Source: Ramicandelaber brevisporus (Eukaryota; Kickxellomycota; Ramicandelaberales; Ramicandelaberaceae). Taken from it: 21,784 nucleotides of DNA. The notes beneath the pieces are model-generated. The model saw only the letters and a program-made list of their open reading frames with translations, was not told the DNA's origin and did no database searches. Positions 7,513-16,413 of the stretch are shown here, in pieces (position 1 is the stretch's first letter; the number at the start of each line of letters is the position of its first letter). Made by a program: the position numbers and the translations under genes. The stretch covers positions 7,912 through 29,695 of the forward strand of contig MU602701.1 of the NCBI GenBank assembly GCA_025201865.1. Reading direction: 5' to 3'.

Positions 7513-9237
7513 ATGAAACGGCGGGTCAAGCGAGCTCGTCTAGATCCTGCTGTTGTTGCCGCTGCCTGTCAGTTGTTCCGACTGCCGCGCGAGCTGCTCG
7601 AGATGGTGGCTGCGTACTTTTCGCGACGCGAAGCTGTTCCTGTTCTGGCTGTGAACTCGACACTCCACGAGATCTTTGCTGAGCGCATTTGGCGTCGCCT
7701 CGACACTTACAAACGAAGCATTCCACAGGCGTCACTGCTGAAATATGGACATTTGGTGCGTCGTATAAAAGCTACAGAGTCGATCCCGCAGTCTATTAGC
7801 TTGGCTGCAGTATTGCCAAATGTCACTCATCTCTGGCTTTCATTCTTTGATTTATTGAGCGCTGTCAAATCATCTCGAGGAAAATGTTTCAATCGGCTCT
7901 GTTGCCTAGGGATCGAGTCATTCAATTATAAATTTGACAAGAATAAACTCTCAAAAACTGTGGACTCTGTTCTCAATTGGATTGACAACCGACTAGAGGC
8001 TGAAGGTGGATTGGAGAAGGTAGAGTGGGAGCTGAGCACACCTAATGACATGAAGTGGTTAACAAGACTGCTACCATGGTTCCGTTCTCATTGTGTAAAT
8101 GATAAGATTTGCTTCAAGCTAAGTGGTGATGAAGTTAATCTAGACGACATTAAAGACGCTGATACCAGAGCACTGGTTTCTAGCCATCTAATTGATTGGA
8201 ATGAGGCTCTAATGCGAAACTGGTATGAGACTCCGAGGCTTAAATGCCCTGCAGCTACTTTCAGCGGTATCTTAGATAGCATCCCGCTAGCCGAGCGTCA
8301 GCATTTTCAGTTTCCAGCACTGAAGCAGTTGAGAATCGGTACATGTTGTAACGTTGGTGGTGAGGTATATTCACAGTTCAATTTTGAGAAGCTGTTTCCG
8401 TCTGTTCGAGATCTGATATTTGATAGCAATAGTTGGAATTGTTATAATACCCCTGATGAAGGTTTTGGTTCCATCCTTGCTCACCCATGGCCGTCAGTAC
8501 GGAAACTCGAGATTAGTGGTAACTTTATCTACGAGGAGTCGATATTTTACCTAACGGCCCTATCAAATGTCGAGGAACTCTCTATGTATTGGAATACCCG
8601 TGATGGTGAACATGATGACTTGTGCACAGTTAATTTGCACGAGCTTGGCCGTGCATTGCCCAACTTAGAGCGTCTGAAGATTGAAGGCTTCGAGGTGACA
8701 TCAAGCTTCCTACAACCACAGAAGATAGTGCTTTGGCACCTCAGCTACGTTCATTTTAAAAATCTCACCATGAAGGTGTCAGCCATTGATACTCTTGTTC
8801 ACGCTCCAGCGCTGACTGATATATGCTTGGAATGCGTGAACTTTGAAAAAGAAGCTGAGTTCACCTATGGCGATGAATCTGATTCTGATTCTGATTCTGT
8901 CTATGGCTATTCTGATGACTGTACTTTTGATTTTGATGATGCTGACGACTATATGATTAAGAATAAAAAAAGATTTTATTCTGGTCTCGATGAAGATTAT
9001 CGACTAGATGGATCGCCTATTAAATTGGGCTTTTTGAATGGCGTTACAAACGTAGCCGTTAGATTCATTGACATACGTATTTCCGAGGATTTTTCGCCAG
9101 ATAATTACGAAGATATTATCAAAGCGATACTCAGATGTTTTAATAACTTAAGACTTTGTATCATTCGAACATATCAAAGGAATGCGCTACCAGATATTCT
9201 CAAGGGCTTTTCAAATGATAAGTTCAAGCGTATTTGA
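7513..9237 (+). CDS. F-box/leucine-rich-type protein, 574 residues, intact paralogue of the 137-1748 gene
   Basis: The product starts MKRRVKRARLDP and has an F-box-like segment at about residues 20-65 (LFRLPRELLEMVAAYFSRRE, then FAERIWRRLDTY). It is presumed to be the substrate adaptor of an SCF ubiquitin ligase, with the rest of the protein as a leucine-rich-type recognition domain. Identity with the gene at 137-1748 is high at both protein and DNA level; the stretch encoding KRARLDP is identical. The order of blocks is the same to the end. It differs by a longer acidic insert at about residues 445-500, containing DSDSDSDS from a repeated GATTCT (about 8878-8896). This copy has no frameshift, so it is the likely functional member. 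Substrate unknown. Confidence 0.82.
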   Translation: MKRRVKRARLDPAVVAAACQLFRLPRELLEMVAAYFSRREAVPVLAVNSTLHEIFAERIWRRLDTYKRSIPQASLLKYGHLVRRIKATESIPQSISLAAVLPNVTHLWLSFFDLLSAVKSSRGKCFNRLCCLGIESFNYKFDKNKLSKTVDSVLNWIDNRLEAEGGLEKVEWELSTPNDMKWLTRLLPWFRSHCVNDKICFKLSGDEVNLDDIKDADTRALVSSHLIDWNEALMRNWYETPRLKCPAATFSGILDSIPLAERQHFQFPALKQLRIGTCCNVGGEVYSQFNFEKLFPSVRDLIFDSNSWNCYNTPDEGFGSILAHPWPSVRKLEISGNFIYEESIFYLTALSNVEELSMYWNTRDGEHDDLCTVNLHELGRALPNLERLKIEGFEVTSSFLQPQKIVLWHLSYVHFKNLTMKVSAIDTLVHAPALTDICLECVNFEKEAEFTYGDESDSDSDSVYGYSDDCTFDFDDADDYMIKNKKRFYSGLDEDYRLDGSPIKLGFLNGVTNVAVRFIDIRISEDFSPDNYEDIIKAILRCFNNLRLCIIRTYQRNALPDILKGFSNDKFKRI

Positions 9238-9587
9238 TAATTGTGTCACGTCCGTTTTTATGTATTTTCATTGCTTTCTAATTTTAACAGAAATAATTAA
9301 TGCGACATTACTAATTTGATACGTTCAGTGACTGTTTAAGTACAATGCAAGCACATCCTTCCTATTCACATATAAAATTGCGATGATCGAGAAAGCAGAG
9401 CAATTGAGACATTGCTTAGCACACACGCGTATTGGACACACTTAGTTAACGACAATGAATGATGCTCGGACAGATGATCAGATGCACAGCCGACATGGAT
9501 GAGCTGGCCAAGTGCCGGTACAAAATGCGCAAAGCAAGGCTAATGCAGACAGAGACAGCGGCTGGGAGAGCAAGGCACGGCGAGAGC
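9238..9587. other. Intergenic, no gene seen
   Basis: A T-rich 3' untranslated region of the F-box gene, then unremarkable sequence up to the terminator of the tRNA. No coding ORF is supported on either strand. Confidence 0.5.
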
Positions 9588-9591
9588 AAAA
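9588..9591 (-). terminator. RNA polymerase III T-run terminator
   Basis: On the minus strand the sequence after the tRNA discriminator base is TCTTC followed by TTTT, a minimal Pol III terminator five bases beyond the mature 3' end. Confidence 0.75.
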
Positions 9592-9596
9592 GAAGA

Positions 9597-9667
9597 TGCG
9601 TCGGCCGGGAATCGAACCCGGGGCACGTGCGTGGCAGGCGCGTATTTTACCACTAAACCACCGACGC
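9597..9667 (-). tRNA. tRNA-Gly (anticodon GCC)
   Basis: The minus strand folds into a complete 71-base cloverleaf. The acceptor is GCGTCGG pairing perfectly with CCGACGC, followed by discriminator A. The D arm is GTTT/AAAT with loop AGTGGTA. The anticodon loop is CTGCCAC with GCC. The variable loop has four bases, and the T arm is CCGGG/CCCGG with loop TTCGATT. No intron is present and CCA is not encoded, as in eukaryotes. The internal promoter elements are both visible: A box TGGTTTAGTGG and B box GGTTCGATTCC. One oddity is a C-A mismatch at positions 29-41 of the anticodon stem (CGCGC against GCACG). It reads the glycine codons GGC and GGU. Confidence 0.96.
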
Positions 9668-9837
9668 AAGTCACATGATCAAGCCATTCTCAGGGGTCGC
9701 ACAGTCCGTGGGAATCATTCGGTCTGCATTTGCCAGTATAGCCAACGTGTGGATATCCATTGCAGTAATCAAGCAGCATTAAACCTGAGGCCGCGAATCT
9801 GTCTCACAGCTTCAGACTGCCATGTGCGTGGTACCAG

Positions 9838-10030
9838 CATCAGCCACTGCTTGCAAGCATCTGCCCATCTCAGCCAATATCAGCAGTTATCCTCTCATCT
9901 CAGCTAGTATCAACCAGCTAGCATCAGCCAGCTAACATCCAGCATCAACCAACCTCCACCCATCTCAGATAGCACCAGCAGGCATCCGTTAACACTCACC
10001 AACATCTGTCAACATCCGCCATCAGCCGGC
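9838..10030. repeat. Degenerate CATCAGCCA-type short repeats
   Basis: The stretch is made of imperfect units resembling CATCAGCCAGCTA and ATCAACCA (for example AGCATCAGCCAGCTAACATC), repeated irregularly for about 190 bases. No ORF is supported. It looks like a decayed minisatellite between the tRNA and the bleomycin hydrolase gene. The rest of the 9668-10230 spacer holds only the two simple repeats listed next. Confidence 0.6.
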
Positions 10031-10090
10031 AGTGGGCAATGAGAAAGTAACAATTAACAAGTAGCAGGTAACACTAGTAATAAGACATTG

Positions 10091-10124
10091 AAAGAAGGAG
10101 AGAAAGAAAGAGAGAAAGAAAGAA
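10091..10124. repeat. Purine-only GAAA/GAGA tract
   Basis: A 34-base run contains only A and G on the plus strand (GAAAGAAGGAGAGAAAG...), followed at once by two copies of AACTAACG. Simple-sequence DNA without coding signs. Confidence 0.9.
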
Positions 10125-10173
10125 CTAACGAACTAACGGAAGACTGGAAAGGCGGACCAAAGCACAAAACACA

Positions 10174-10207
10174 ATGTAAAAATGTAAAATGTAAAATGTA
10201 AAATGTG
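10174..10207. repeat. ATGTAAA heptamer repeat in the 3' flank of bleomycin hydrolase
   Basis: About four and a half copies of ATGTAAA (first copy one A longer) stand 24 bases beyond the stop codon of the minus-strand hydrolase gene, so they are probably transcribed as TTTACAT repeats in its 3' untranslated region. Confidence 0.85.
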
Positions 10208-10230
10208 AAGACACCTCAGCCAGGCCGAGC

Positions 10231-11941
10231 TCACTGCGCAAGCGCGCCGAGCGGATCCCAGGCCGGCAGCACCACCGACTCCTGCTGCAGAACGTCGACA
10301 ACCTCCTGCGGCACGTCGTCCTCGTGCACAACAAGCTGGTACAGGTATTCGGTGAACCAGCCGTCCGACATGACGTAGTAGCCCTTGTCGCCGCGCTCGT
10401 CGCTCCAGCTGTTCTCGATGCGCCAGCGCTGCGTCTTGCCGGACTCGCTGTCGACGTGCACGCCGGTGAGCAGCATGGCGTGCGTCATGGCCGACTCGCC
10501 GTAGCGCAGCCGGTCGGCCTTGCCCAGCTTTGGCGCCACGCCGAAGCCGGCCTCGTAGTCGATGGCGCCGAGCGCGAGCACGCCGGAGCCGCCGGTGGCC
10601 TGCTTGCCGACGTCGCAGCCGAACCACACCGGCCGGCCCGCCTGCAGCACGCGCAGCGCGTACGTCTTCATGTCGTCGATCGGCAGGTTGATGTGGCGCA
10701 CCGGCGTGCCGCCCTGCACGTTGCCGAGGTACGCGACCGTGTAGTTGCGCAGATACGGGTTGCGCGGGTCGTGCACCAGCGAGATGTACTTGGTCGCGTC
10801 AAAGTCGACGTGCTCCTTGTAGAACCGCAGCGGCGTGAGGTCCGTGAACGAGTGGAACTTGCCGTCCTTGTCGTGGAACTCCCACGCGAACGCCTGCGGC
10901 GGCACGCCGACCGTGATGGCTGCAATGCGGTAGATGTCGTCGAGCATGCGCACCTTGGCCACGCGCAGCGCATCCAGCGACAGCTTGCGCTCGCGCCGCA
11001 TCGCGTACAGCTCGTGCGCGTAGTCGCGCAGCTTGGTGGTGATCAGCTGGCCGACCGCGCCGGAGTTGGACGTGTGGTACGTCTCCGGGTACGCCGACTT
11101 GGGCACCACGCCGTACTTCTCGACCAGCGACACCAGCATCGCCCACTGCCCGCCGTCCTGCACCGGGTCCTTCAGCAGGTGGTTGACAATGCGCGACTCG
11201 ACCTCCTCGCTGTCGACGAGCTCGATGATGTTCTCGAGGAACCAGTTGGCCTTCTCGATCTTGTCGTAGAAGAACAGATACGGCTGCGACAGCTCAAAGT
11301 CGTCCTTGAGGTTGTACTTTTTGATCAGCGCCAGCCGCATCGAGTTCATGGCGGCGAAGATCCAGCAGCGGCCCGACGACTTCTGGTTGGTGACCTTGGC
11401 CTCGAGCGGCACCTTGACGTTGAACACATGCGGGTTGGCGAGCACCACGTCGCGGTTCTCGAGCGCCGCCGAGATGGCCGTCTTGGACAGCGTGTGCGTG
11501 GCGAGCGCGTTCTTTGGATGCGCGTAGTAGCTGCTGCGGAACTTGTCCATCACGCGCAGCGGCAGCGCGCCGGCCGCATCGCGCTGTGTCGATGCAGCAG
11601 ATGCAGNNNNNNNNNNCGCCGGCCGCATCGCGCTGTGTCGATGCAGCAGATGCAGATGCAGATGCAGCAGGAGTAGCCGCTGGCACTGGCGCAGCCGCGT
11701 AGGTGGTGGTCGTGGTGGTGGTGACAGACGGCGCGTTCGACGCGGTGGTGGCGAAGGTGGTCTTGCTGACGACCGACGACAGCGACGACACCGACGCCGC
11801 GCGGCTCAGGCCAAACTGCGACAGCGACGACAGCGACGCAGGAGTGCGCGCCGCGGCAGGAGAGCCGAGGCTCAGCGCTGCAAACTCGGCCGCTGGCAGC
11901 GGGCGGACAGGCTTTCCGTTGGAGTCGTAGACCACGCGCAT
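10231..11941 (-). CDS. LAP3: Bleomycin hydrolase-type cysteine aminopeptidase (C1B), interrupted by an assembly gap
   Basis: A papain-fold peptidase of the bleomycin hydrolase/Lap3 family: a cytosolic hexameric aminopeptidase that trims peptides and hydrolyses homocysteine thiolactone and bleomycin. From the internal ATG at 11550 it is 439 residues, close to the family length. The catalytic triad is visible in conserved context: Cys62 in NQKSSGRCW, His357 in AMTHAMLLTG and Asn380 in RIENSWSDE. The end, LPAWDPLGALAQ, matches the family C-terminal arm that reaches into the active site. In-frame sequence upstream, beyond the N-run, starts at an ATG at 11941 (MRVVYDSNGKPVRPL) and adds about 114 Ser/Ala/Thr-rich residues if the duplicated gap flanks are counted once. 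Codons are almost all G/C-ending, far richer than neighbouring genes. As deposited, the gap and duplication break the frame. Confidence 0.95.
11568..11655. other. Assembly gap with duplicated 39-base flanks
   Basis: Ten N stand at 11607-11616. The 39 bases before them (11568-11606) and the 39 after them (11617-11655) are identical, beginning CGCCGGCCGCATCGCGCTGT. The flanks end in ATGCAG units and the right side continues with more of them. This is what two contig ends that overlap but were not merged look like. Counting the repeat once removes 49 bases and puts the two halves of the hydrolase ORF into one frame. Confidence 0.88.
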
Positions 11942-12456
11942 GGCTGTGTATGTATGTGTGTTTGTGTGTTTGTGTGTTTGTGCGTAAGTGTGTGTGCTGG
12001 CGCTGGCTGCTGATCGAGCTGGTGACAGGGCGAAGGTGAAGGCGGGAGTGAAGGTGGAAGGTAAGAGGGGAAGGGGAAGAAACAAACGGTGTGGATGAAG
12101 CGGAAGCTGAAGCTGGAGCTGGAGGGTGTGGATGGAGCAGGAGCCGAGAGTGTGGAGACGCGCGGCGCTGCCAAGAACAGCGGCGCAGCTGCAGCCTGTG
12201 CTTAGTCACGGCCGCTGACTCGTCGCCGCGCAGTCTCCACACTTGGTCAGCAACCAGCGTCCTCCGCGACTCGCCGTCTACTGCGACTGGCTGCGCACCA
12301 TTGAACCGCGCCAAACTCTCCGACGCTCAGTATGCCAACCACGCGGCTTTGTGTCTCCGCCTTTTATGTGCGCTGTCTCTCTCCACAACTATCGATCTGA
12401 GTTCCCTGGCACTCACACGTCATACCATCTGCTGTTAGAATAAAAGGTTAAATCAG
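11942..12456. promoter_or_regulatory. Upstream region of bleomycin hydrolase and 3' flank of INTS2
   Basis: Just upstream of the outer hydrolase ATG (minus strand) lies a CA-rich leader with ACACACAA-type repeats (about 11943-11996), a plausible 5' untranslated region. Beyond it are CT-rich sequence on the minus strand and no clear TATA box. The INTS2 stop codon is at the far edge, so its transcript ends somewhere here. Several ORFs cross the region but are low-complexity shadows. Confidence 0.4.
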
Positions 12457-15400
12457 TTATTTATACGGCTTGTTCTTCTTGAAGCCAGGCTGTGACTTGA
12501 CAATTGACTGCATTGACCTTGCCCAGGATCGCATTTCCTCTGCGCACATCTTCACAATTCTTGCATATTGCTGCTCTACAACCGACATGAACATTTGTGT
12601 TCGCGAGTCATACAACTGCTGCAGCGGCGAATGAGCTATGGTAATCACATTCACAGGCATTCCTTCATTGGCAGCAACCAGACGGATCGCACTCGATGGG
12701 AACAGTAAGCGAGGTCGCAATTCTTGACTGATGGGTGGGAGATTGCTTTGCTTTTGCGAAGGAGGAGGCTGTTGACGAAGAGCTGCATTGGGTGATTGGC
12801 GAGCTGGAAAATGAACATCAAGTAATGGCAGCACAGATGAACCCATCTCTTTGAATCTGCGAATGAGAGTCTCGAGATTGTCAAACACGTCCATTAAGCG
12901 AGCAGCTTCTTCTGAGCCACTCCACAGCGACAATCGCTTCTCGCTGTTCTTCAAAGATGCTGCCGATAGTGGAGTCTGCTTGCCATCGCCACCACTGCCA
13001 CTGCCACCACCAATATCGGCACTCATTAGCTCTCTCAGTCCAAGAGTGTTTGCTGCAGCTGCATTTGAGGAAGCCATGCTAAGTTGATTGGCAGCACTCT
13101 GAATATCCACACCGTCTGCCACGGCCTCTAATGCAGCTGCAATCACGCTCTGCACTGTGCATCGTTCAGCTACACGTGCGACAAAGGCAGGCAAATTTGG
13201 CATTACTGCGTCTCTCATCATGTCGATTGCGTGCTGCGTTGGATACTTGTCAATCAGAGCACGCGCCAGCTTGAATCCAAATGCAGCGCGGTCGACATTC
13301 TGTACATCAGCAACCAAATCGGGGATAAAGTCAATGGCAGTGTGCATGGATGGAACGTGCTCAACAACAAGGGGAATAGATAGAGTTGGAATTGTCTGAA
13401 GCATCAATGCACGAGACAGATGGATTCGAGACACAAACACATCGTGGATATAGTCAAATATCATGTGGCCAATGCTGTTGGTTGCCACAGCTGCTCCAGA
13501 CACTGTCGATGAGTCGTCGACTATTGTTGCTGTCACTGTTGCCGCTATTGGCATGATTGTAGGTTGCTGACGCATTGCGATTTCAAGTAGCATCTGCAGA
13601 GCACCAGTTTCCTGCAGCATTAGCATTTTGTTAACTGCATTTTCAGGAATGACCAATGGAGTTGAATGGATCTGTTGCTGCTGTAGATCATGGCATCTGA
13701 CTCTCCATTTATCATACAGCAATTGAACCTTGGATCGAGCCATTGCCAGATACGTTCTCAAACAGTGCAAAAATATTGCTAACAACTCAGGCACTTTGAA
13801 TACAATTGGATCACTGCGGAATAGCAACAGTGGATCCAGCCACAAATCCTGAGTCGAAAATAGAGCCGACTGAGACTCTGATGCTGGACGGAATGCATTT
13901 GCAGTGGCTAATTGAACAGCACCGGAAGCTACAGAGCAGAGTCTCATCCAGAGTGAGTGATATTCATCCAGCACTGTAGACAGGTGATGAGAACTGGCTG
14001 CGTTGCTATTGTTGCCACAGTTGCAGAGTGCGACGATACGCTTTGAAGCAGCCGCAACAATTGGTGCAGCAAATCGATATTGGGCATCCAGTGGCAGCTG
14101 TTCACCAATACATCTAAAGAGCACTTTACATTGCTCAGGATCATCCATCGCTGCAGCCACAATGCGAGTCATTTCTAATGAAGTCATATTCGCCAGGTTC
14201 AAAATGCCACGGCTTGTATCCTGGAGAGCACTTGTCAACCCAAATGTCTGATTATTGAGACCAGCTTTTGCCATTACAGCTCTTGCGTACCGCATCGCTA
14301 ATTCAGGGAATGCACCGCTACCACCGCCACTACCACTACCACTACCACCACCACTGCCACCGCCGCCATACTCCTTCTCAGCCAGCAGACCAGATACCTC
14401 ACCAAGCTCAGGACAACAACTTTGGGTCATTGCCAGTAAATCAGGATACAGCTTGACCAGCGCAGGATGAATATCACGATTCTCGCGAGCATATCGCATC
14501 ACGCGCTTTATTGGCAGCGAGTCCATCACAGTGTCCGGGTACGACGCAGCATTCAACCGATGGCGCAAATCATTGAAAGTAGGCGCTCCCGGCCGATGAT
14601 GCCGAAGTGTGGTTGTCAGATACAGCAGTGTAAATGCAGTGAGCAGCTGTGGGGCACCAACTGTGGCGGAATCAAACGTCAATGCAATCTCGGTGTGAGT
14701 GAGCGGGGCTATGCTGGGACTGCGAGCAAATGAATGCACATAACCACGAAGCACCGGCAGCAGCAGAGGAACATTGTCCAGCGAGCTTGAATGGATGCGC
14801 TGAGTAATCCACGGCCGAATATCAGTTTGAGTGTGAACAGCCAGGTCACGATTAAGCGCAGCTGAAGCAGCCTCTACCATCACCTCAATCTCGGCTTGTT
14901 CACCATGGGACAGCGGTTGTTTGTGACGTGTGCGGATAGAATCCGGCAGTCGTGCTGAGAAGATGTGTCGCATCAATGCTGCCTCTGCATTCGCAGTGTT
15001 GCCAGTGTCTCTTGTGCTGGTCATGAGTTGAACACGCACTTCATTCAATGCCTGCAGGCGATCTGGTCGAATCTTCAGCTTGTTTGAGTTGCCAACAGCC
15101 AGAGCGACGCCGATAAACTCGCAAACTGATGGAACTTTGACAGCGTAAATTAATGTCAGAAGCGCTGCTGTCAACGGAGCCATTGAGTTGGAGTAGAGCA
15201 GCAAAGACATGAGAGCCATGGCATGTTCACTGTTACGAGCAGGATCGACAACCAGAAGAACATATGTGGCGGTAAACATACGTATCGATCGATGTAAATC
15301 TGCATCATTCGAGTTGCATATATCATCAGGCATAGTTTTGTCCAGAGTGTCGCATACCATGGAGATCAGCTCGGCGTCATTGCCATCAGGTGCAAAATTG

Positions 15401-16413
15401 TGCAATGCGTAGGCAATTGAGCACATTGCACGCAGCAGAACACAGGAATGGAAGAGGTCTTGATTTGCCAGTGCGAGTTTAAGGGCATCACGAAGTCTAC
15501 CACGAGAATCAACCAGCTCTTTTGCAAACTCGCGCAGAATTGGATCAACAGCATGGACCATAACCATTGTGCTAGCATTAGATGCGCTGGCATCATTTGG
15601 AGTTAGCAATGATATTGCAAATAAAGCACTTTCCACATTTTGACGATTATCATCATACCGAGGTGCTGCAGTAGTTGCATTAGCAACAGTGCTTTGAACT
15701 GATGGCTGAGTACTGATTTTCAATACAACCTCAGAGTGCATCCCAGCTTCCATTAGCAATCTTCTCAAATAGACTTGCTGATCTGGTCTAACACTTGCCA
15801 TTTTCTCAAACACTTTTCCAACGCGCTGCTTATACTTGAATGGATAATTCTGATATCTACTCACCAATACATCAGCCGCTGATCTAAACAATGCAACATC
15901 CATTTCATAAATGCCTTTTAGTAAAACACTTCCTCCGTCGACATAGACAAGTGGTGCTATAATGTCATCTAAATTATCCCAAAACAATATCGAGTTTTTG
16001 ATGAGTAGCTTGAGGATTTCATGAACACGAATCTCATACGGTGCAGTTGACTTGTTTCTCCACAAGATCCCACAGCGATGTCGCAGCAGTTGCAGATACT
16101 CTCCAAGGTACACATCGTGGGCTGATGGAGGACTCGTTGCCAAGTTTGCATGCAGCTCACTGCCGAGTGTTGCAGCTTCCAGCAAATGCACCAACACCAG
16201 CGCAATAAACGTCTCGATTCCAGGCACAGGTGCATGGCCGTTCAATGGGTCAACCAGCGTGTACGTGTGAGCGAAGTCATCAATGTGAATGCCGTACTGA
16301 GCAAGCCTTTCGAACTCTGCAATATCGTTTGGAATGAGAGCACCAGGAACTCGTCGTCTGTCGACCAGATCTCGGGCCAGGTCGTCAACTGCAGTCCACA
16401 ACTGATGGCTCAT
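12457..16413 (-). CDS. INTS2: Integrator complex subunit 2 homologue
   Basis: The product is 1318 residues from the ATG at 16413 (MSHQLWTAVDDLARD). In-frame codons further upstream are low-complexity and are excluded. Family recognition rests on blocks shared with animal INTS2 in the same order: MDSLPIKRVMRYAR...HPALVKLYPDLL (about residue 628), LWLDPLLLFRSDPIVFK (about 856), an ETGALQMLLEIAM block (about 930) and PSMHTAIDFIPDLV (about 1022). INTS2 is part of the scaffold of the Integrator complex, which binds RNA polymerase II, cleaves snRNA and other nascent RNAs and terminates transcription early. It is all-helical; no signal or membrane segments are expected in the mature part. Fungal oddities are a Gly/Ser linker at about 682-700 and a C-terminal extension ending FKKNKPYK. 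Human INTS2 is about 1200 residues. It is head-to-head with RCC1. Confidence 0.85.
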   Translation of the reverse strand: MSHQLWTAVDDLARDLVDRRRVPGALIPNDIAEFERLAQYGIHIDDFAHTYTLVDPLNGHAPVPGIETFIALVLVHLLEAATLGSELHANLATSPPSAHDVYLGEYLQLLRHRCGILWRNKSTAPYEIRVHEILKLLIKNSILFWDNLDDIIAPLVYVDGGSVLLKGIYEMDVALFRSAADVLVSRYQNYPFKYKQRVGKVFEKMASVRPDQQVYLRRLLMEAGMHSEVVLKISTQPSVQSTVANATTAAPRYDDNRQNVESALFAISLLTPNDASASNASTMVMVHAVDPILREFAKELVDSRGRLRDALKLALANQDLFHSCVLLRAMCSIAYALHNFAPDGNDAELISMVCDTLDKTMPDDICNSNDADLHRSIRMFTATYVLLVVDPARNSEHAMALMSLLLYSNSMAPLTAALLTLIYAVKVPSVCEFIGVALAVGNSNKLKIRPDRLQALNEVRVQLMTSTRDTGNTANAEAALMRHIFSARLPDSIRTRHKQPLSHGEQAEIEVMVEAASAALNRDLAVHTQTDIRPWITQRIHSSSLDNVPLLLPVLRGYVHSFARSPSIAPLTHTEIALTFDSATVGAPQLLTAFTLLYLTTTLRHHRPGAPTFNDLRHRLNAASYPDTVMDSLPIKRVMRYARENRDIHPALVKLYPDLLAMTQSCCPELGEVSGLLAEKEYGGGGSGGGSGSGSGGGSGAFPELAMRYARAVMAKAGLNNQTFGLTSALQDTSRGILNLANMTSLEMTRIVAAAMDDPEQCKVLFRCIGEQLPLDAQYRFAAPIVAAASKRIVALCNCGNNSNAASSHHLSTVLDEYHSLWMRLCSVASGAVQLATANAFRPASESQSALFSTQDLWLDPLLLFRSDPIVFKVPELLAIFLHCLRTYLAMARSKVQLLYDKWRVRCHDLQQQQIHSTPLVIPENAVNKMLMLQETGALQMLLEIAMRQQPTIMPIAATVTATIVDDSSTVSGAAVATNSIGHMIFDYIHDVFVSRIHLSRALMLQTIPTLSIPLVVEHVPSMHTAIDFIPDLVADVQNVDRAAFGFKLARALIDKYPTQHAIDMMRDAVMPNLPAFVARVAERCTVQSVIAAALEAVADGVDIQSAANQLSMASSNAAAANTLGLRELMSADIGGGSGSGGDGKQTPLSAASLKNSEKRLSLWSGSEEAARLMDVFDNLETLIRRFKEMGSSVLPLLDVHFPARQSPNAALRQQPPPSQKQSNLPPISQELRPRLLFPSSAIRLVAANEGMPVNVITIAHSPLQQLYDSRTQMFMSVVEQQYARIVKMCAEEMRSWARSMQSIVKSQPGFKKNKPYK

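Noticed and set aside
9838-10030. Possible CRISPR-like or structured repeat array
   Set aside because: Units are short, imperfect and irregularly spaced with no unique spacers; a decayed minisatellite in a eukaryote explains it.
10324-11676. 450-codon plus-strand ORF opposite bleomycin hydrolase
   Set aside because: Arg/Val/His/Leu-rich translation with no domain, running through the N-gap; it is a by-product of G/C-ending codons in the real minus-strand gene.
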